A DNA stretch of 64,000 nucleotides from Caulobacter sp. Its GTDB lineage: Bacteria; Pseudomonadota; Alphaproteobacteria; Caulobacterales; Caulobacteraceae. A program made the position numbers and the translations under genes. Below the pieces are notes generated by a model. The model worked only from the letters and a program-made list of their open reading frames with translations, made no database searches and had not been told where the DNA came from. This document shows, one piece after another, positions 54,489 through 63,101 of the stretch. The stretch covers positions 1 to 64,000 of the forward strand of contig JAUXTQ010000038.1 of the NCBI GenBank assembly GCA_030678995.1. Direction: 5' to 3'. Within the stretch, counting starts at the first letter, position 1, and each line of letters starts with the position of its first letter.

Positions 54489-57400
54489 ATGCGTGTGTTT
54501 GGACGGTGGTTTCTAGCGAGCATCTTGCTGTGTCTGGGCCTGTGGGGCGCCGGCGCCTTGGCGCAGGTCCGGATCGACATCCCCGGCGGCCGGGGGCGCC
54601 CCGACGAGGGACCCAATGCTGGCCAGATCGTCGGCGGCCTGCTCGCCCTGAAGGACGGCTACGACCGGTCTCGTCCGGGCTTCATCTGCGTCCAGACCTA
54701 CAACGACATCAACGCCAACGGTGCGCGCGATAACGGCGAGGGCCCGCTGCCCGGCTGGAATTTCACCATCGTTTCCGCGGCGGGCGCCCCTGCCGCCCAG
54801 GGCCAGACCGACGCCAAGGGTCGGTTCTGCAACGAGCGGCGACTGCCGCCCGGGGCCTATCGGGTCAGTCAGGCGTCCGGCGCGGGCTGGGTGAATACCG
54901 AGCCGGGCGCGCCCTCGCCCCCCACCAAGAGCGTCACCCTGCCGGCCGACAAATCGGTGATCGTGTTGTTCGGCAACTGCGCGGGCGATCGCTGCGGCCG
55001 GGCCGGCGGACCGCCGCCCCGGCCCGGGCCCGGGCGGGGACCGCCGCCGCCCACACCCCAGGCCGGAACCGAACTGCGCTTCCACAAGGTGGTGCTGAGC
55101 AATGCGCCGGGCGGCGGCTATCCGCTCACCGGGCTGACGTTCGGGACAATGTTCGAGATTTTCCACAGCTGCGTGTTGGGTGGCCAGAGCTACACCAATG
55201 TGACGGACGTACTGCCGAACGCGACGTTCCCGATCCCGGGCCACGTGAACATTCCGGTCAACGCCATCTGCACGTTCACCGAGACCCCGCCGCAAGGCTC
55301 TCTCGCCTGGGCGCCCTGTCCTTCGGGCGCGGGGCAATGGGCGCCGCCGGTCATCTCGCCGCAGCCGCTGATCATGGCGCCCGGTGTGAATGTCGTCACA
55401 GTAACCAACAAGTTCGTCTGCAACGCGCCCTCGCCGACAGCGAGCATCTGCGTCACCAAGTACCATGACCTGAACGGCAACGGCCTGCGGGACCCCGGCG
55501 AGCCCTTGCTGCCCGGCTGGATCTTCAGCGTGAAGACCGGCGCCGGGGCCATGATCGCGTTCGGGACCACCAACGCTCAAGGCAAGTTCTGCACGCCATC
55601 GGCTCTGGCGGCGGGCGGCTACTCCATCTTCGAGACGCCAAAGCCTGGATGGACCAGCACCAACCCTGGCGGCGCCTTGCCCACCAAGGCCATCACCCTT
55701 GTGGCCGGCCAGGCGGCCAATGCGGATTTCGGCAACCGCACGCCGGGCGTCTGCGTCACGAAATACAATGACCTGAACGGCAACGGCATGCGCAACACCG
55801 GCGAGCCGGCGCTGGCGGGTTGGGCGTTCGCCGTGAAGAACGCGTCGGGGGTCGTGATCGACTCCGGCGTGACCGACGCCCAGGGCCTGTGGTGCACCAC
55901 CCAACCGTTGCCCGTGGGCGCGGTGACGGTTGCCGAGACCCCGCAACCGGGCTGGTCCAACACCGATCCCGGCGGCTCCACGCCGACCAAGGCGCTGAGT
56001 CTGGTCGCCGGCCAGACCGCGAACGTCAAGTTCGGCAACCGGATGCCGCCATCCACCGGCAAGATCTGCGTCGTCAAATACCGGAGCATGGGCAACAGCA
56101 GCGGCGGCTTTGGCGCGCCCTTGCTTGCCGGCTGGCAGTTCACCGTAACCGGACCTTCGGGCCCGCTGACCCTGACGACCGGCGCGAACGGCAAGGCCTG
56201 CACGCCGGCGACCCTGGCGGCGGGAACCTATACCGTGGTCGAGACCATGCAGGCCGGCTGGACGAGCGTGACGCCCGGCGGGGCCACGCCCCAGCGGACG
56301 GCCGTGGTGATGAGCAATACGGTGAATCTGGACTTCGGCAACGCCCTGGCCCAGGCCCGTCAGATCTGCGTCAACAAGTATCATGACCTGGACAAGAACG
56401 GACGCTGGGACGCTGGCGAACCGACCCTGCCTGGCTGGACCTTCGAAGTGCGCAACGGCGCCGGCGTGCTGGTCTCCACCGCGACCACGGACGCCCAGGG
56501 ACGCTGGTGCTCGGCGGCCAACCTTCCAACCGGCGCCTACACCGTCACCGAGGTCGTGAAGCCATGGTGGGTGACCACCGATCCAGCGGGGCCGCCGAAC
56601 GCATCGCCGCCCTATGACAAGACCGCGTCCGTTTCCCCGACGCTCGGCGCCGATCTCCACTTCGGCAACATGGGGGCCGGCCAAGCCTGCGTCACCAAAT
56701 ACAACGACCTGAACGGCAACGGACAGCGCGACCCCGGCGAGCCGCCCCTGGCCGGCTTCACCTTCCGGTTCCAAGGCACATCATCGGCGACCATCTGGGA
56801 TGTGACCCTGACCACGGACGCCTCGGGAATGGTCTGCGTGTACCTGCCCCCGAGCAACCAGCACATGGTTCTGGAAACTGCGATCCCCGGCTGGATCAAC
56901 ACCGATCCCGGAACGCCGGGCGCCTTCAAGTATGAGATCTTCACCATCGTCGAAGGGCAGACCAACAACCTGCTGTTCGGCAACCGTCAGACCACGCCGA
57001 CGTATGGACGCATCTGCGTGGTCAAGTTCAACGATCTGAACGGCGATGGCGTGAAGCAGGCCGGCGAGCCGCTGCTGGGCGGCTGGCAGTTCAGTATCGT
57101 CCGGCCCAACGGAACCCAGTCGGGCTTCACCGCCGCCGGGACGGGCCAGTGGTGCACACCGCAAAACTATCCGCCGGGATCCTACACGGTCACCGAGACG
57201 CTGCAGCCGGGCTGGGTCAGCACCACTCCGGGCGGGACCGCGCCGCAAGCGCTCGCGGCGGTCACCGGCGGCCAGACCACCACGGTCACCTTCGGCAACC
57301 GTCTCGCCCCGCCGACGCCGGGCGGAATCTGCGTGGTCAAGTTCAATGACCTGAACGGCGATGGCGCAAGGCAGACGGGCGAGCCGTTCCTGGGCGGGTG

Positions 57401-58694
57401 GCAGTTCAGCCTGGCGGGTCCCTCCGGCCCCCTGTCAGGGACCACTGGCGACCAGAAGGGCCAGTGGTGCACGCCCAAGACCCTGACGCCCGGGACCTAC
57501 ACGATCTCCGAGTCGATGAAGCCCGGCTGGGTCAGCACCACGCCCGGCGGAACCAACCCGCAGGTCACGGTCGTCGTGACCAGCGGTCAGGTCGCCCTGG
57601 TCGCCTTCGGCAACCGCAAGACCACGCCGCCGACCGGCCAGGTCTGCGTGACCAAGTACAATGACCTGAACGTCAACGGTCAGAAGGACGTCGGCGAGGC
57701 GCCCATGGCCGGCTGGCAGATGTCCATCCGCAATGGCGCCGGCGCGGTCATCGCCCAGGGAACCACCAACGCCAGTGGTCAGGTCTGTTTCACCCTGCCG
57801 CCCGGCGCCTACCAGGCTTTCGAGGCGCCGCAGCCGGGCTGGAGCAATTCCGATCCGGGCGGACCCAGTCCGCCGCACAGGCCGGTCATGATCGTCAACG
57901 GCCAGACGACCAACGTCGTCTTCGGCAACTACCAGCCGACGAAGCTACGGTTCCGCAAGGTGGTGCTGAGCAGCGCGCCGGGCGGCGGGTTTCCGCTGAC
58001 CGGACTGACCTTTGGCAATGCGTTCACGGTCAACCACAGCTGTGTTCTGGGCAACCAGATCGGCGGCGGCCCCACCTATGTGCCGGCCAATGGCGTCGCG
58101 CCGATCGCGGGATACACCGGCAGTTCGGTGGGCGCGGTCTGCACCACCACCGAGACGCCGCCGCCGGGGATCATCGCCTATGCGCCCTGTCCGACGGGCG
58201 GGGGCCACTGGGCGACGCCGATCATCTCACCCAGCCCGCTGACGCTCGCGCCGGGGATGAACGAGGTCACCGTGACCAACCAGTTCGTCTGCGAAAAGGC
58301 GGCGGCCCCGAGCCTGTCGGTCGAGAAGTTCGTTGATCTTGATTGCGGCCCCGTGACGGGGATCACCAACCCCTGTGTGTTCCGTATTCGCATCCGGAAC
58401 ACCGGCTCGGCGGTCTATTCCGGGCCGGTCACCTTCACGGATTCGGTGAACTTCCAGGGGCTGCCGCAGTTTCCGGGGGCGACGGTGCTGGTCGCGCCGT
58501 TGCCGGCGGGATGGGGCTGCATCGGAACCAGCGCGCCCATCACCTGCACCGGAACTGTCAGTCTGGGGCCGGGCCAATGGGTCGATGTGGTGCTGACCAT
58601 GAACCTCGCCCACGCGGTGATGCCGTCGGCGAACTGCGCCCGCCTCACCGCGCCGGTGGCCGCCGGACCATCCTGCGTGCCGATCGACGGGTAG
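54489..58694 (+). CDS. Large secreted protein with nine SdrD B-like repeats
   Basis: In this 1401-residue protein a signal peptide (FLASILLCLGLWGAGALAQV) precedes a Gly/Pro/Arg-rich segment. Nine B-like repeats follow, each opening with a variant of CVTKYNDLNGNGxRDxGEP (for example at residues about 77, 318, 420). The D-x-N-x-N-G-x-x-D-x-G-E pattern resembles a Ca2+-binding loop. Two copies of another beta domain (LRFHKVVLSNAPGGGYPLTG and LRFRKVVLSSAPGGGFPLTG) bracket repeats 2-9. The C-terminus is a DUF11-like domain (LSVEKFVDLDCG, FRIRIRNTG). There is no LPXTG or anchor. It is probably an extracellular or surface-associated adhesin, but function is inferred. ATG 54489 precedes the signal peptide. 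Confidence 0.85.
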   Translation: MRVFGRWFLASILLCLGLWGAGALAQVRIDIPGGRGRPDEGPNAGQIVGGLLALKDGYDRSRPGFICVQTYNDINANGARDNGEGPLPGWNFTIVSAAGAPAAQGQTDAKGRFCNERRLPPGAYRVSQASGAGWVNTEPGAPSPPTKSVTLPADKSVIVLFGNCAGDRCGRAGGPPPRPGPGRGPPPPTPQAGTELRFHKVVLSNAPGGGYPLTGLTFGTMFEIFHSCVLGGQSYTNVTDVLPNATFPIPGHVNIPVNAICTFTETPPQGSLAWAPCPSGAGQWAPPVISPQPLIMAPGVNVVTVTNKFVCNAPSPTASICVTKYHDLNGNGLRDPGEPLLPGWIFSVKTGAGAMIAFGTTNAQGKFCTPSALAAGGYSIFETPKPGWTSTNPGGALPTKAITLVAGQAANADFGNRTPGVCVTKYNDLNGNGMRNTGEPALAGWAFAVKNASGVVIDSGVTDAQGLWCTTQPLPVGAVTVAETPQPGWSNTDPGGSTPTKALSLVAGQTANVKFGNRMPPSTGKICVVKYRSMGNSSGGFGAPLLAGWQFTVTGPSGPLTLTTGANGKACTPATLAAGTYTVVETMQAGWTSVTPGGATPQRTAVVMSNTVNLDFGNALAQARQICVNKYHDLDKNGRWDAGEPTLPGWTFEVRNGAGVLVSTATTDAQGRWCSAANLPTGAYTVTEVVKPWWVTTDPAGPPNASPPYDKTASVSPTLGADLHFGNMGAGQACVTKYNDLNGNGQRDPGEPPLAGFTFRFQGTSSATIWDVTLTTDASGMVCVYLPPSNQHMVLETAIPGWINTDPGTPGAFKYEIFTIVEGQTNNLLFGNRQTTPTYGRICVVKFNDLNGDGVKQAGEPLLGGWQFSIVRPNGTQSGFTAAGTGQWCTPQNYPPGSYTVTETLQPGWVSTTPGGTAPQALAAVTGGQTTTVTFGNRLAPPTPGGICVVKFNDLNGDGARQTGEPFLGGWQFSLAGPSGPLSGTTGDQKGQWCTPKTLTPGTYTISESMKPGWVSTTPGGTNPQVTVVVTSGQVALVAFGNRKTTPPTGQVCVTKYNDLNVNGQKDVGEAPMAGWQMSIRNGAGAVIAQGTTNASGQVCFTLPPGAYQAFEAPQPGWSNSDPGGPSPPHRPVMIVNGQTTNVVFGNYQPTKLRFRKVVLSSAPGGGFPLTGLTFGNAFTVNHSCVLGNQIGGGPTYVPANGVAPIAGYTGSSVGAVCTTTETPPPGIIAYAPCPTGGGHWATPIISPSPLTLAPGMNEVTVTNQFVCEKAAAPSLSVEKFVDLDCGPVTGITNPCVFRIRIRNTGSAVYSGPVTFTDSVNFQGLPQFPGATVLVAPLPAGWGCIGTSAPITCTGTVSLGPGQWVDVVLTMNLAHAVMPSANCARLTAPVAAGPSCVPIDG

Positions 58695-58794
58695 GGGCGT
58701 GGTCGGGAGCAGTCGCTCTTGGCTACACCCCTGCGCCGCCGGCTCATCCAGGGCACGGACCGCCCCTCTGCCTGCGGGCCATATGGCTGGCGGT

Positions 58795-58947
58795 GGAGGC
58801 AGTCCGACGCTAGATGGTCTCCACGCGGGCAAACTGGCGACGTGTCGACGCCGCAAAATGGTCATCCTGACAAGCCGCCACTATTGCCGCATGACTTGGG
58901 TGAGGGAGGGTTCTCCCGCAGTCTGATCGGGTTAACGTGTCAGTACC
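58795..58947 (+). mobile_element. Mini IS6-type element with both ends
   Basis: A left-end match (AGTCCGACGCTAGATGGTCT followed by CCACG, beginning near 58801) and a right-end match (GGTTAACGTGTCAGTACC, 58930-58947) bound about 150 bases with no recognisable transposase. The right end supplies the stop codon of the adjacent B2-like gene. The stretch 58695-58794 shows no gene. Confidence 0.6.
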
Positions 58948-59371
58948 AGCAGGCGAGTTCGGTGAACCCGCTTCCGACCGGATAGCCGGTGACCTTGGCG
59001 CCGGCGGTGTTGAGCCAGGCGTGGGCGTCCAGGCCCGCGGCATTGGGCGCGACGCCGAAATGCAGCGCACTCTGAATGCCACGCCGCCGCAGCATCATCT
59101 TCGCCGCGACGCCCTGTTGCAGGCAGACCGCCTTGAACGGCACCTTGCCCGCCATCATCCGGACCGCCCACCCCACGGCCCTGGCGGCGTCAGCCTCTCC
59201 CGGAACGCAGCTCAACTGATCGATCCGCCCGGCGGCGACCGCCGGAAGGCAGACTTCACCCAGGTGCGCGGCGACCGTGCGGAAGGGAAACAGCACCAGC
59301 GCCACCCGCGCCAAAGCCAGCCAGACCGTCGCCTCGAGGAGAAGGGCGCGCTGTGCGCGGGTCATCCTCAT
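58940..59371 (-). CDS. Lasso-peptide-type B2 (leader) protease
   Basis: This 143-residue protein of the transglutaminase-like fold (Transglut_core3) is used as the B2 protease in lasso peptide synthesis. It has the helix LLLEATVWLALARVALVLFP, catalytic Cys in VPFKAVCLQQGVAAKMMLRR and catalytic His in LDAHAWLNTAGAKVTGYPV. Such proteins cut the leader peptide of a precursor recognised by a PqqD-like B1. Neither a B1, a precursor nor the asparagine-synthetase-like cyclase is visible in the window. Its last two codons and stop lie inside an IS right end, so the C-terminus is altered. ATG 59371 is the start; ATG 59365 is equally possible. Confidence 0.75.
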   Translation of the reverse strand: MRMTRAQRALLLEATVWLALARVALVLFPFRTVAAHLGEVCLPAVAAGRIDQLSCVPGEADAARAVGWAVRMMAGKVPFKAVCLQQGVAAKMMLRRRGIQSALHFGVAPNAAGLDAHAWLNTAGAKVTGYPVGSGFTELACWY

Positions 59372-59542
59372 GAGTGTACTCAATTTCCGCTGAATCAACT
59401 GACGATCCCAAAGGCAGCGCCCGCCCTGCACGGGGTTCAATCTCCACAGCGGCAGGTTAGCGTCAGACCCGTCTGGCCGCCAGCAGGCAAGGTATTGCTG
59501 GACCTTGCGGGCGTCACGCCGTTATTCGACCGGACTTTGACC

Positions 59543-59555
59543 GGTGCTGTCAGTC
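59543..59555 (+). mobile_element. IS6-type left-end core, isolated
   Basis: GGTGCTGTCAGTC exactly equals the outer 13 bases of the element at 63102, with no further match. It lies in the 270-base gap between the B2-like gene and the nucleotidyltransferase gene. The gap also holds a degenerate inverted copy near 59451-59465 (GTTAGCGTCAGAC). Weak evidence on its own. Confidence 0.35.
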
Positions 59556-59644
59556 GGAGACGGGGAGCTCAGCAGAGGGTGCAGTCAGTCCAACAGCAAC
59601 CCGTGGACCCGTGACCGCGCCGGCCTCGCCGGGTAGGTTCGCTG

Positions 59645-60883
59645 ATGGGCAGGCGCATGGCGGCAAAGACGGTGGACCAGCGGGCGCTCTCGCCCGACCT
59701 TCGGCTACTGGCGGCCTGCGTGCGCTGGCCCCCGTCGCCGGCCAGAACCGCGGCCATCATCGACGCCCTGGCCAATCCCGAGCTCGACTGGGCGCGCGTG
59801 GCCCTGGCCGTCGAGCGACATCGCGTCGCCGGCTTCGTGCATGACGGACTGAAAGCCGCCGGCGCGACCTCCGCTCCCCCGGAGGTGCTGGCCTTGTTCG
59901 GCGCGTCAGCGTCCGCCGACGCCCTGCTGAACCTGAGGTTCACCGGAGAGGCCCTCCGCCTCGTGCGGCGGCTTCGGGATGCGGGCATCGACGTCCTGGT
60001 GCTCAAGGGGGCCGGGCTGATGACGCTGGTCTATGGCAATCTGGCGGTCCGCCACAGCCGCGATCTGGATCTTCTCGTGCCGGTCGGCAGCATCATCCAG
60101 GCTGGCGACGTCTGCCAGCGGGCCGGCTACGACCGTATCCAGCCGCCGCCGTCGGCCAGCGATATCGAGCTGGCCGAATGGCTGCGCTGGCGCAAGGACT
60201 TCGTCTATCACCACAGGACCGCGCCCCTGACGCTGGAACTGCATTTCCGGGCGACTGACAGCCCCCGGCTGACCCGGGGCCTTGATCTGTGGTGCGCGGG
60301 GCGGGAGGTCGCCATTCAGGGAAGCGCGAGCCTGCCGGCCCCCGATGGCGGAGCGCTCTACGCCTATCTTTGTCTGCATGGGGCGATGTGCGCCTGGTTC
60401 AGGCTGAAGTGGCTGGCTGATATCGCCGCCCTGACCGCCGGCCGGTCGGAAGAAGAGCTGGCGGCCCTGCATGCGTCGGCCGTGGAGAGGGGCGTCGGCC
60501 GGGCATCGGGTCAGGCCCTGCTTCTGGTGGAGGCGGTGTTTGGCGATCCGTTGCCGTCGTCGCTCAGGAAATCGCTCCTGGCTGATCGCAGGGTGCTTTG
60601 GCTGGCGCGCTTCGGCTTGCGGGTGATGAGCGATCCCAGGACGCCGCACGAGGTTCCGTTTCGCTCCAGCCAGGTTGGACTGTCCCATCTGCTGCTGTCG
60701 GACGACTGGCGGGTCGGGCTGGACGAGGTTCGAAGCTGGCTGATCGACTGGCCGCTGGTCTTTTCACTGAGGCTGCCGAGAGGCCTGCGGTTCCTCTATG
60801 TGATGCTCAGGGGACCGGTCTGGCTGGCGCGGAAGTTTTCCAGGGGTCCGAAGCGCGGACCAGGCGACCGCGGTCGAACGTGA
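59645..60883 (+). CDS. Nucleotidyltransferase family protein (PF14907 type)
   Basis: In this 412-residue protein the nucleotidyltransferase active site is in VLKGAGLMTLVYGNLAVRHS followed by RDLDLLVP, giving the D-x-D pair of the family. The rest is helical (YAYLCLHGAMCAWFRLKWLA). Such proteins sit in lasso peptide and related clusters, where their precise role is not settled. The 3' end overlaps the convergent ABC gene by 77 bases. ATG 59645 is used, with ATG 59657 as an alternative. Confidence 0.85.
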   Translation: MGRRMAAKTVDQRALSPDLRLLAACVRWPPSPARTAAIIDALANPELDWARVALAVERHRVAGFVHDGLKAAGATSAPPEVLALFGASASADALLNLRFTGEALRLVRRLRDAGIDVLVLKGAGLMTLVYGNLAVRHSRDLDLLVPVGSIIQAGDVCQRAGYDRIQPPPSASDIELAEWLRWRKDFVYHHRTAPLTLELHFRATDSPRLTRGLDLWCAGREVAIQGSASLPAPDGGALYAYLCLHGAMCAWFRLKWLADIAALTAGRSEEELAALHASAVERGVGRASGQALLLVEAVFGDPLPSSLRKSLLADRRVLWLARFGLRVMSDPRTPHEVPFRSSQVGLSHLLLSDDWRVGLDEVRSWLIDWPLVFSLRLPRGLRFLYVMLRGPVWLARKFSRGPKRGPGDRGRT

Positions 60884-62633
60884 GGACCCGGTCGCAGCGG
60901 CTCAGGCTCTCGGCGCGGTGGGCGACGATGACGATGAGGGCCTTGGGGAATGCCGCGCGCAGACGTCCAAGGATCTCGTCCTCGGTCCGGGTATCGACGG
61001 CGCTGGTCGCCTCATCGAGGATCAGCAGTTCCGGGCGCCGCAGGATGGCGCTGGCCAGGGCCAGACGTTGGCGTTCACCTCCCGACACCCTGGCCCCCCG
61101 TTCCCCCACCAGGGTGTCGAGCCCCTGAGGCAGCCGCCTGACCAGATCATCGGCGCCGGCGATCGCCAGCGCGTCCCACAGCTGGGCTTCGCTCGCGTCC
61201 GGAGCCGACCAGAGCAGATTGTGGCGGACGGTGTCATGGAGCAGGAACGGATCCTGCGGGACATAGGCGATGCGATCGCGCCAGACGCGCGCCGTCGCGC
61301 CCGCCAGGATCTGGCCGCCCACCACGATACGGCCCGACCCTGGTGGATAGAGACCCGACAGCAGGTCGGCGAAGGTGGTCTTTCCCGCGCCCGACGGGCC
61401 TGAGACGCCGACAAAGGAGCCCGGTTCCAGGTATAGATCGAGGTCGCGAACGCCCTGCGCCGCGTCCTCGTCCGATCGGTCGGCCGCCAGATGGCTGAAC
61501 CTCACCCGCTCGAAAATCACCGGAGCGAAATGGGGGAGAGGGAGGGCGGCGGTCGGCGGGCACGGCGGCCTGGCCGCGGCGGCGAGTTCGGCCTCCAGAG
61601 CCCTGACCAGGTCATAGGCGGGCAGGGCATGGACCAGCTGCAGGGCGCCCTGCTGGATCTGGGTGGCGGGGCCGGCGGTCCTGGCGAGGACGAGCAGCAG
61701 GGTCATCAGCACCGCGGGCGCCAGCCCCAGAACGCCGTGACCGACCAGCAGCGCGACGCCGGCGATCGCCGCCGCCATGGCCGTCAAAGCCATCCGCGAC
61801 CCGGTGCGCTGCCAGACGAAATCGAGCTGGTTCTGGCGCAGGGCCTCGAGCGTGTCCTGGACCTGGAGGACGAACGCCTGTTCGCGATTGTGGCTGAAGG
61901 CCTGTTTCAGGCCGCCGAGGAACTGGCCGGTGTCTCGCGTCAGGGTGAACTGGCCCTGGCTGGCGTTCAGACCGTTGGCGTGGGCGCGGAGCAGGAACGG
62001 GCCCAGCAGCAGGGCGGAGGCGCCCAGCAGGGCCAGGCTCAGGCCTGCCAGTTCCGGCGACAGCAGGAAGGCGAGGCCGAGCTGGGCGGTCAGCATGACC
62101 AGCGCCACGCCGCACTGAAGGGTAAAAGTCGCCGCCACGCCGCAGCGCTGGATGTCGGCGCTCATCAGATGGGCAAGCCGGGCGTGCGACAGGCGGTTGA
62201 TGGTCTCCCAGCTGGTGGCGGCCAGTCCTCGCGTGATGGCGAGCCGCTGGGCTTCCACAAAGCCGATCTGAAGGCGGGCCAGCATGACGTCGCGGGCCAG
62301 GATGATCGCCGAACGCGCCGCCATCGACATTGCGAAGACGCCGAGTAGCAGCGCCAGCGACATCAGCCGGGACTGGCTGGCGAGCACCCCCAACAGCGAC
62401 CCCGTCAGGTCTCCAATCCAGCCGCCAACCTCGCCGGTCCCGGTCAGCAGGACCAGCAGCGGCACGAGCAGCAGGATGCCCACCCCCTCGGCCATGCCGC
62501 CCAGCCCGACGAGAATCGCCGCCACCGCCATGCGCCGACCGCCGAAACGAACGAAGTCCCGGACGAAGCGCCAGGCCTGGCGTCCAATCCAATTCATCGC
62601 GACGGTGTCCGGGGTCCGGTGAGCATGGCCCAT
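60807..62633 (-). CDS. ABC transporter with fused permease and ATPase
   Basis: This 608-residue half-transporter has six predicted transmembrane helices (1-310; ILVGLGGMAEGVGILLLVPL) and a C-terminal ATPase. Walker A is VSGPSGAGKTTF, the Q-loop is VPQDPF, the signature is VSGGERQRLALA, Walker B is LLILDEATSAVD and the H-loop VAHRAES. It forms a homodimeric exporter. As a D-type protein it could export a peptide made with the B2 protease nearby. The start is uncertain (62633 or ATG 62597). Confidence 0.88.
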   Translation of the reverse strand: MGHAHRTPDTVAMNWIGRQAWRFVRDFVRFGGRRMAVAAILVGLGGMAEGVGILLLVPLLVLLTGTGEVGGWIGDLTGSLLGVLASQSRLMSLALLLGVFAMSMAARSAIILARDVMLARLQIGFVEAQRLAITRGLAATSWETINRLSHARLAHLMSADIQRCGVAATFTLQCGVALVMLTAQLGLAFLLSPELAGLSLALLGASALLLGPFLLRAHANGLNASQGQFTLTRDTGQFLGGLKQAFSHNREQAFVLQVQDTLEALRQNQLDFVWQRTGSRMALTAMAAAIAGVALLVGHGVLGLAPAVLMTLLLVLARTAGPATQIQQGALQLVHALPAYDLVRALEAELAAAARPPCPPTAALPLPHFAPVIFERVRFSHLAADRSDEDAAQGVRDLDLYLEPGSFVGVSGPSGAGKTTFADLLSGLYPPGSGRIVVGGQILAGATARVWRDRIAYVPQDPFLLHDTVRHNLLWSAPDASEAQLWDALAIAGADDLVRRLPQGLDTLVGERGARVSGGERQRLALASAILRRPELLILDEATSAVDTRTEDEILGRLRAAFPKALIVIVAHRAESLSRCDRVLTFDRGRLVRASDPWKTSAPARPVP

Positions 62634-62808
62634 CTCCTAACGCACCCTCGGCCGCCATCCTAGGAATTCAGGGGAGGGCGTCCGCCGACATGACGACCCC
62701 GGGAAGCCTGGCGCCGGCGCTCACCCTGCGCGGTCGCGGAGATGAAGTTTCCCGGCCGTGAGCGGTTGCGCCGTCGTCCGATCGATGAGCCGGGTCGGCG
62801 AATTTCCG

Positions 62809-63101
62809 TCAGTCGCCGTCAACTTGATCGGGCGCCTCGTTGAGCCAGCCATTGACGGTCCAGCGTCCGTCGAGAGGGGCGTCGGTCTCACCGGCTATCC
62901 GCGTCAGGACACGGAGGCGGTTGGCCGGGAACAGCAGCAGGCTGCTGTGGGTGGGCACAATGCGGGTGAAGGCGGCGGTCCCGCTGCGCCCACCGGATTC
63001 ATCCTCGTCGAACAGAAGCAGGTCTCCTCCGTCGAAGCCCCGCGGCCCCGGACCGGCGACCGGTCGACGAGATGGTGGTGAAGATTGCCAGCCGGCGCAT
63101 G
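62809..63101 (-). pseudogene. 2-oxoglutarate/Fe(II) oxygenase-like C-terminal fragment
   Basis: On the minus strand, translation from the IS boundary gives GFDGGDLLLFDEDESGGRSG, then FTRIVPTHSSLLLFPANRL and DGRWTVNGWL before a TGA at 62811-62809. This matches the C-terminal beta-sheet of 2OG-Fe(II) oxygenases (GG-x-L-x-L, LFP, GRFTVNGW). The expected metal-binding His after the LFP motif is not present. The 5' part has been removed by the element at 63102. No native start remains. Confidence 0.6.

Noticed and set aside
54513-56774. A 753-residue minus-strand frame opposite the repeat protein
   Set aside because: It mirrors the repetitive coding sequence and has no signal peptide or motif of its own.
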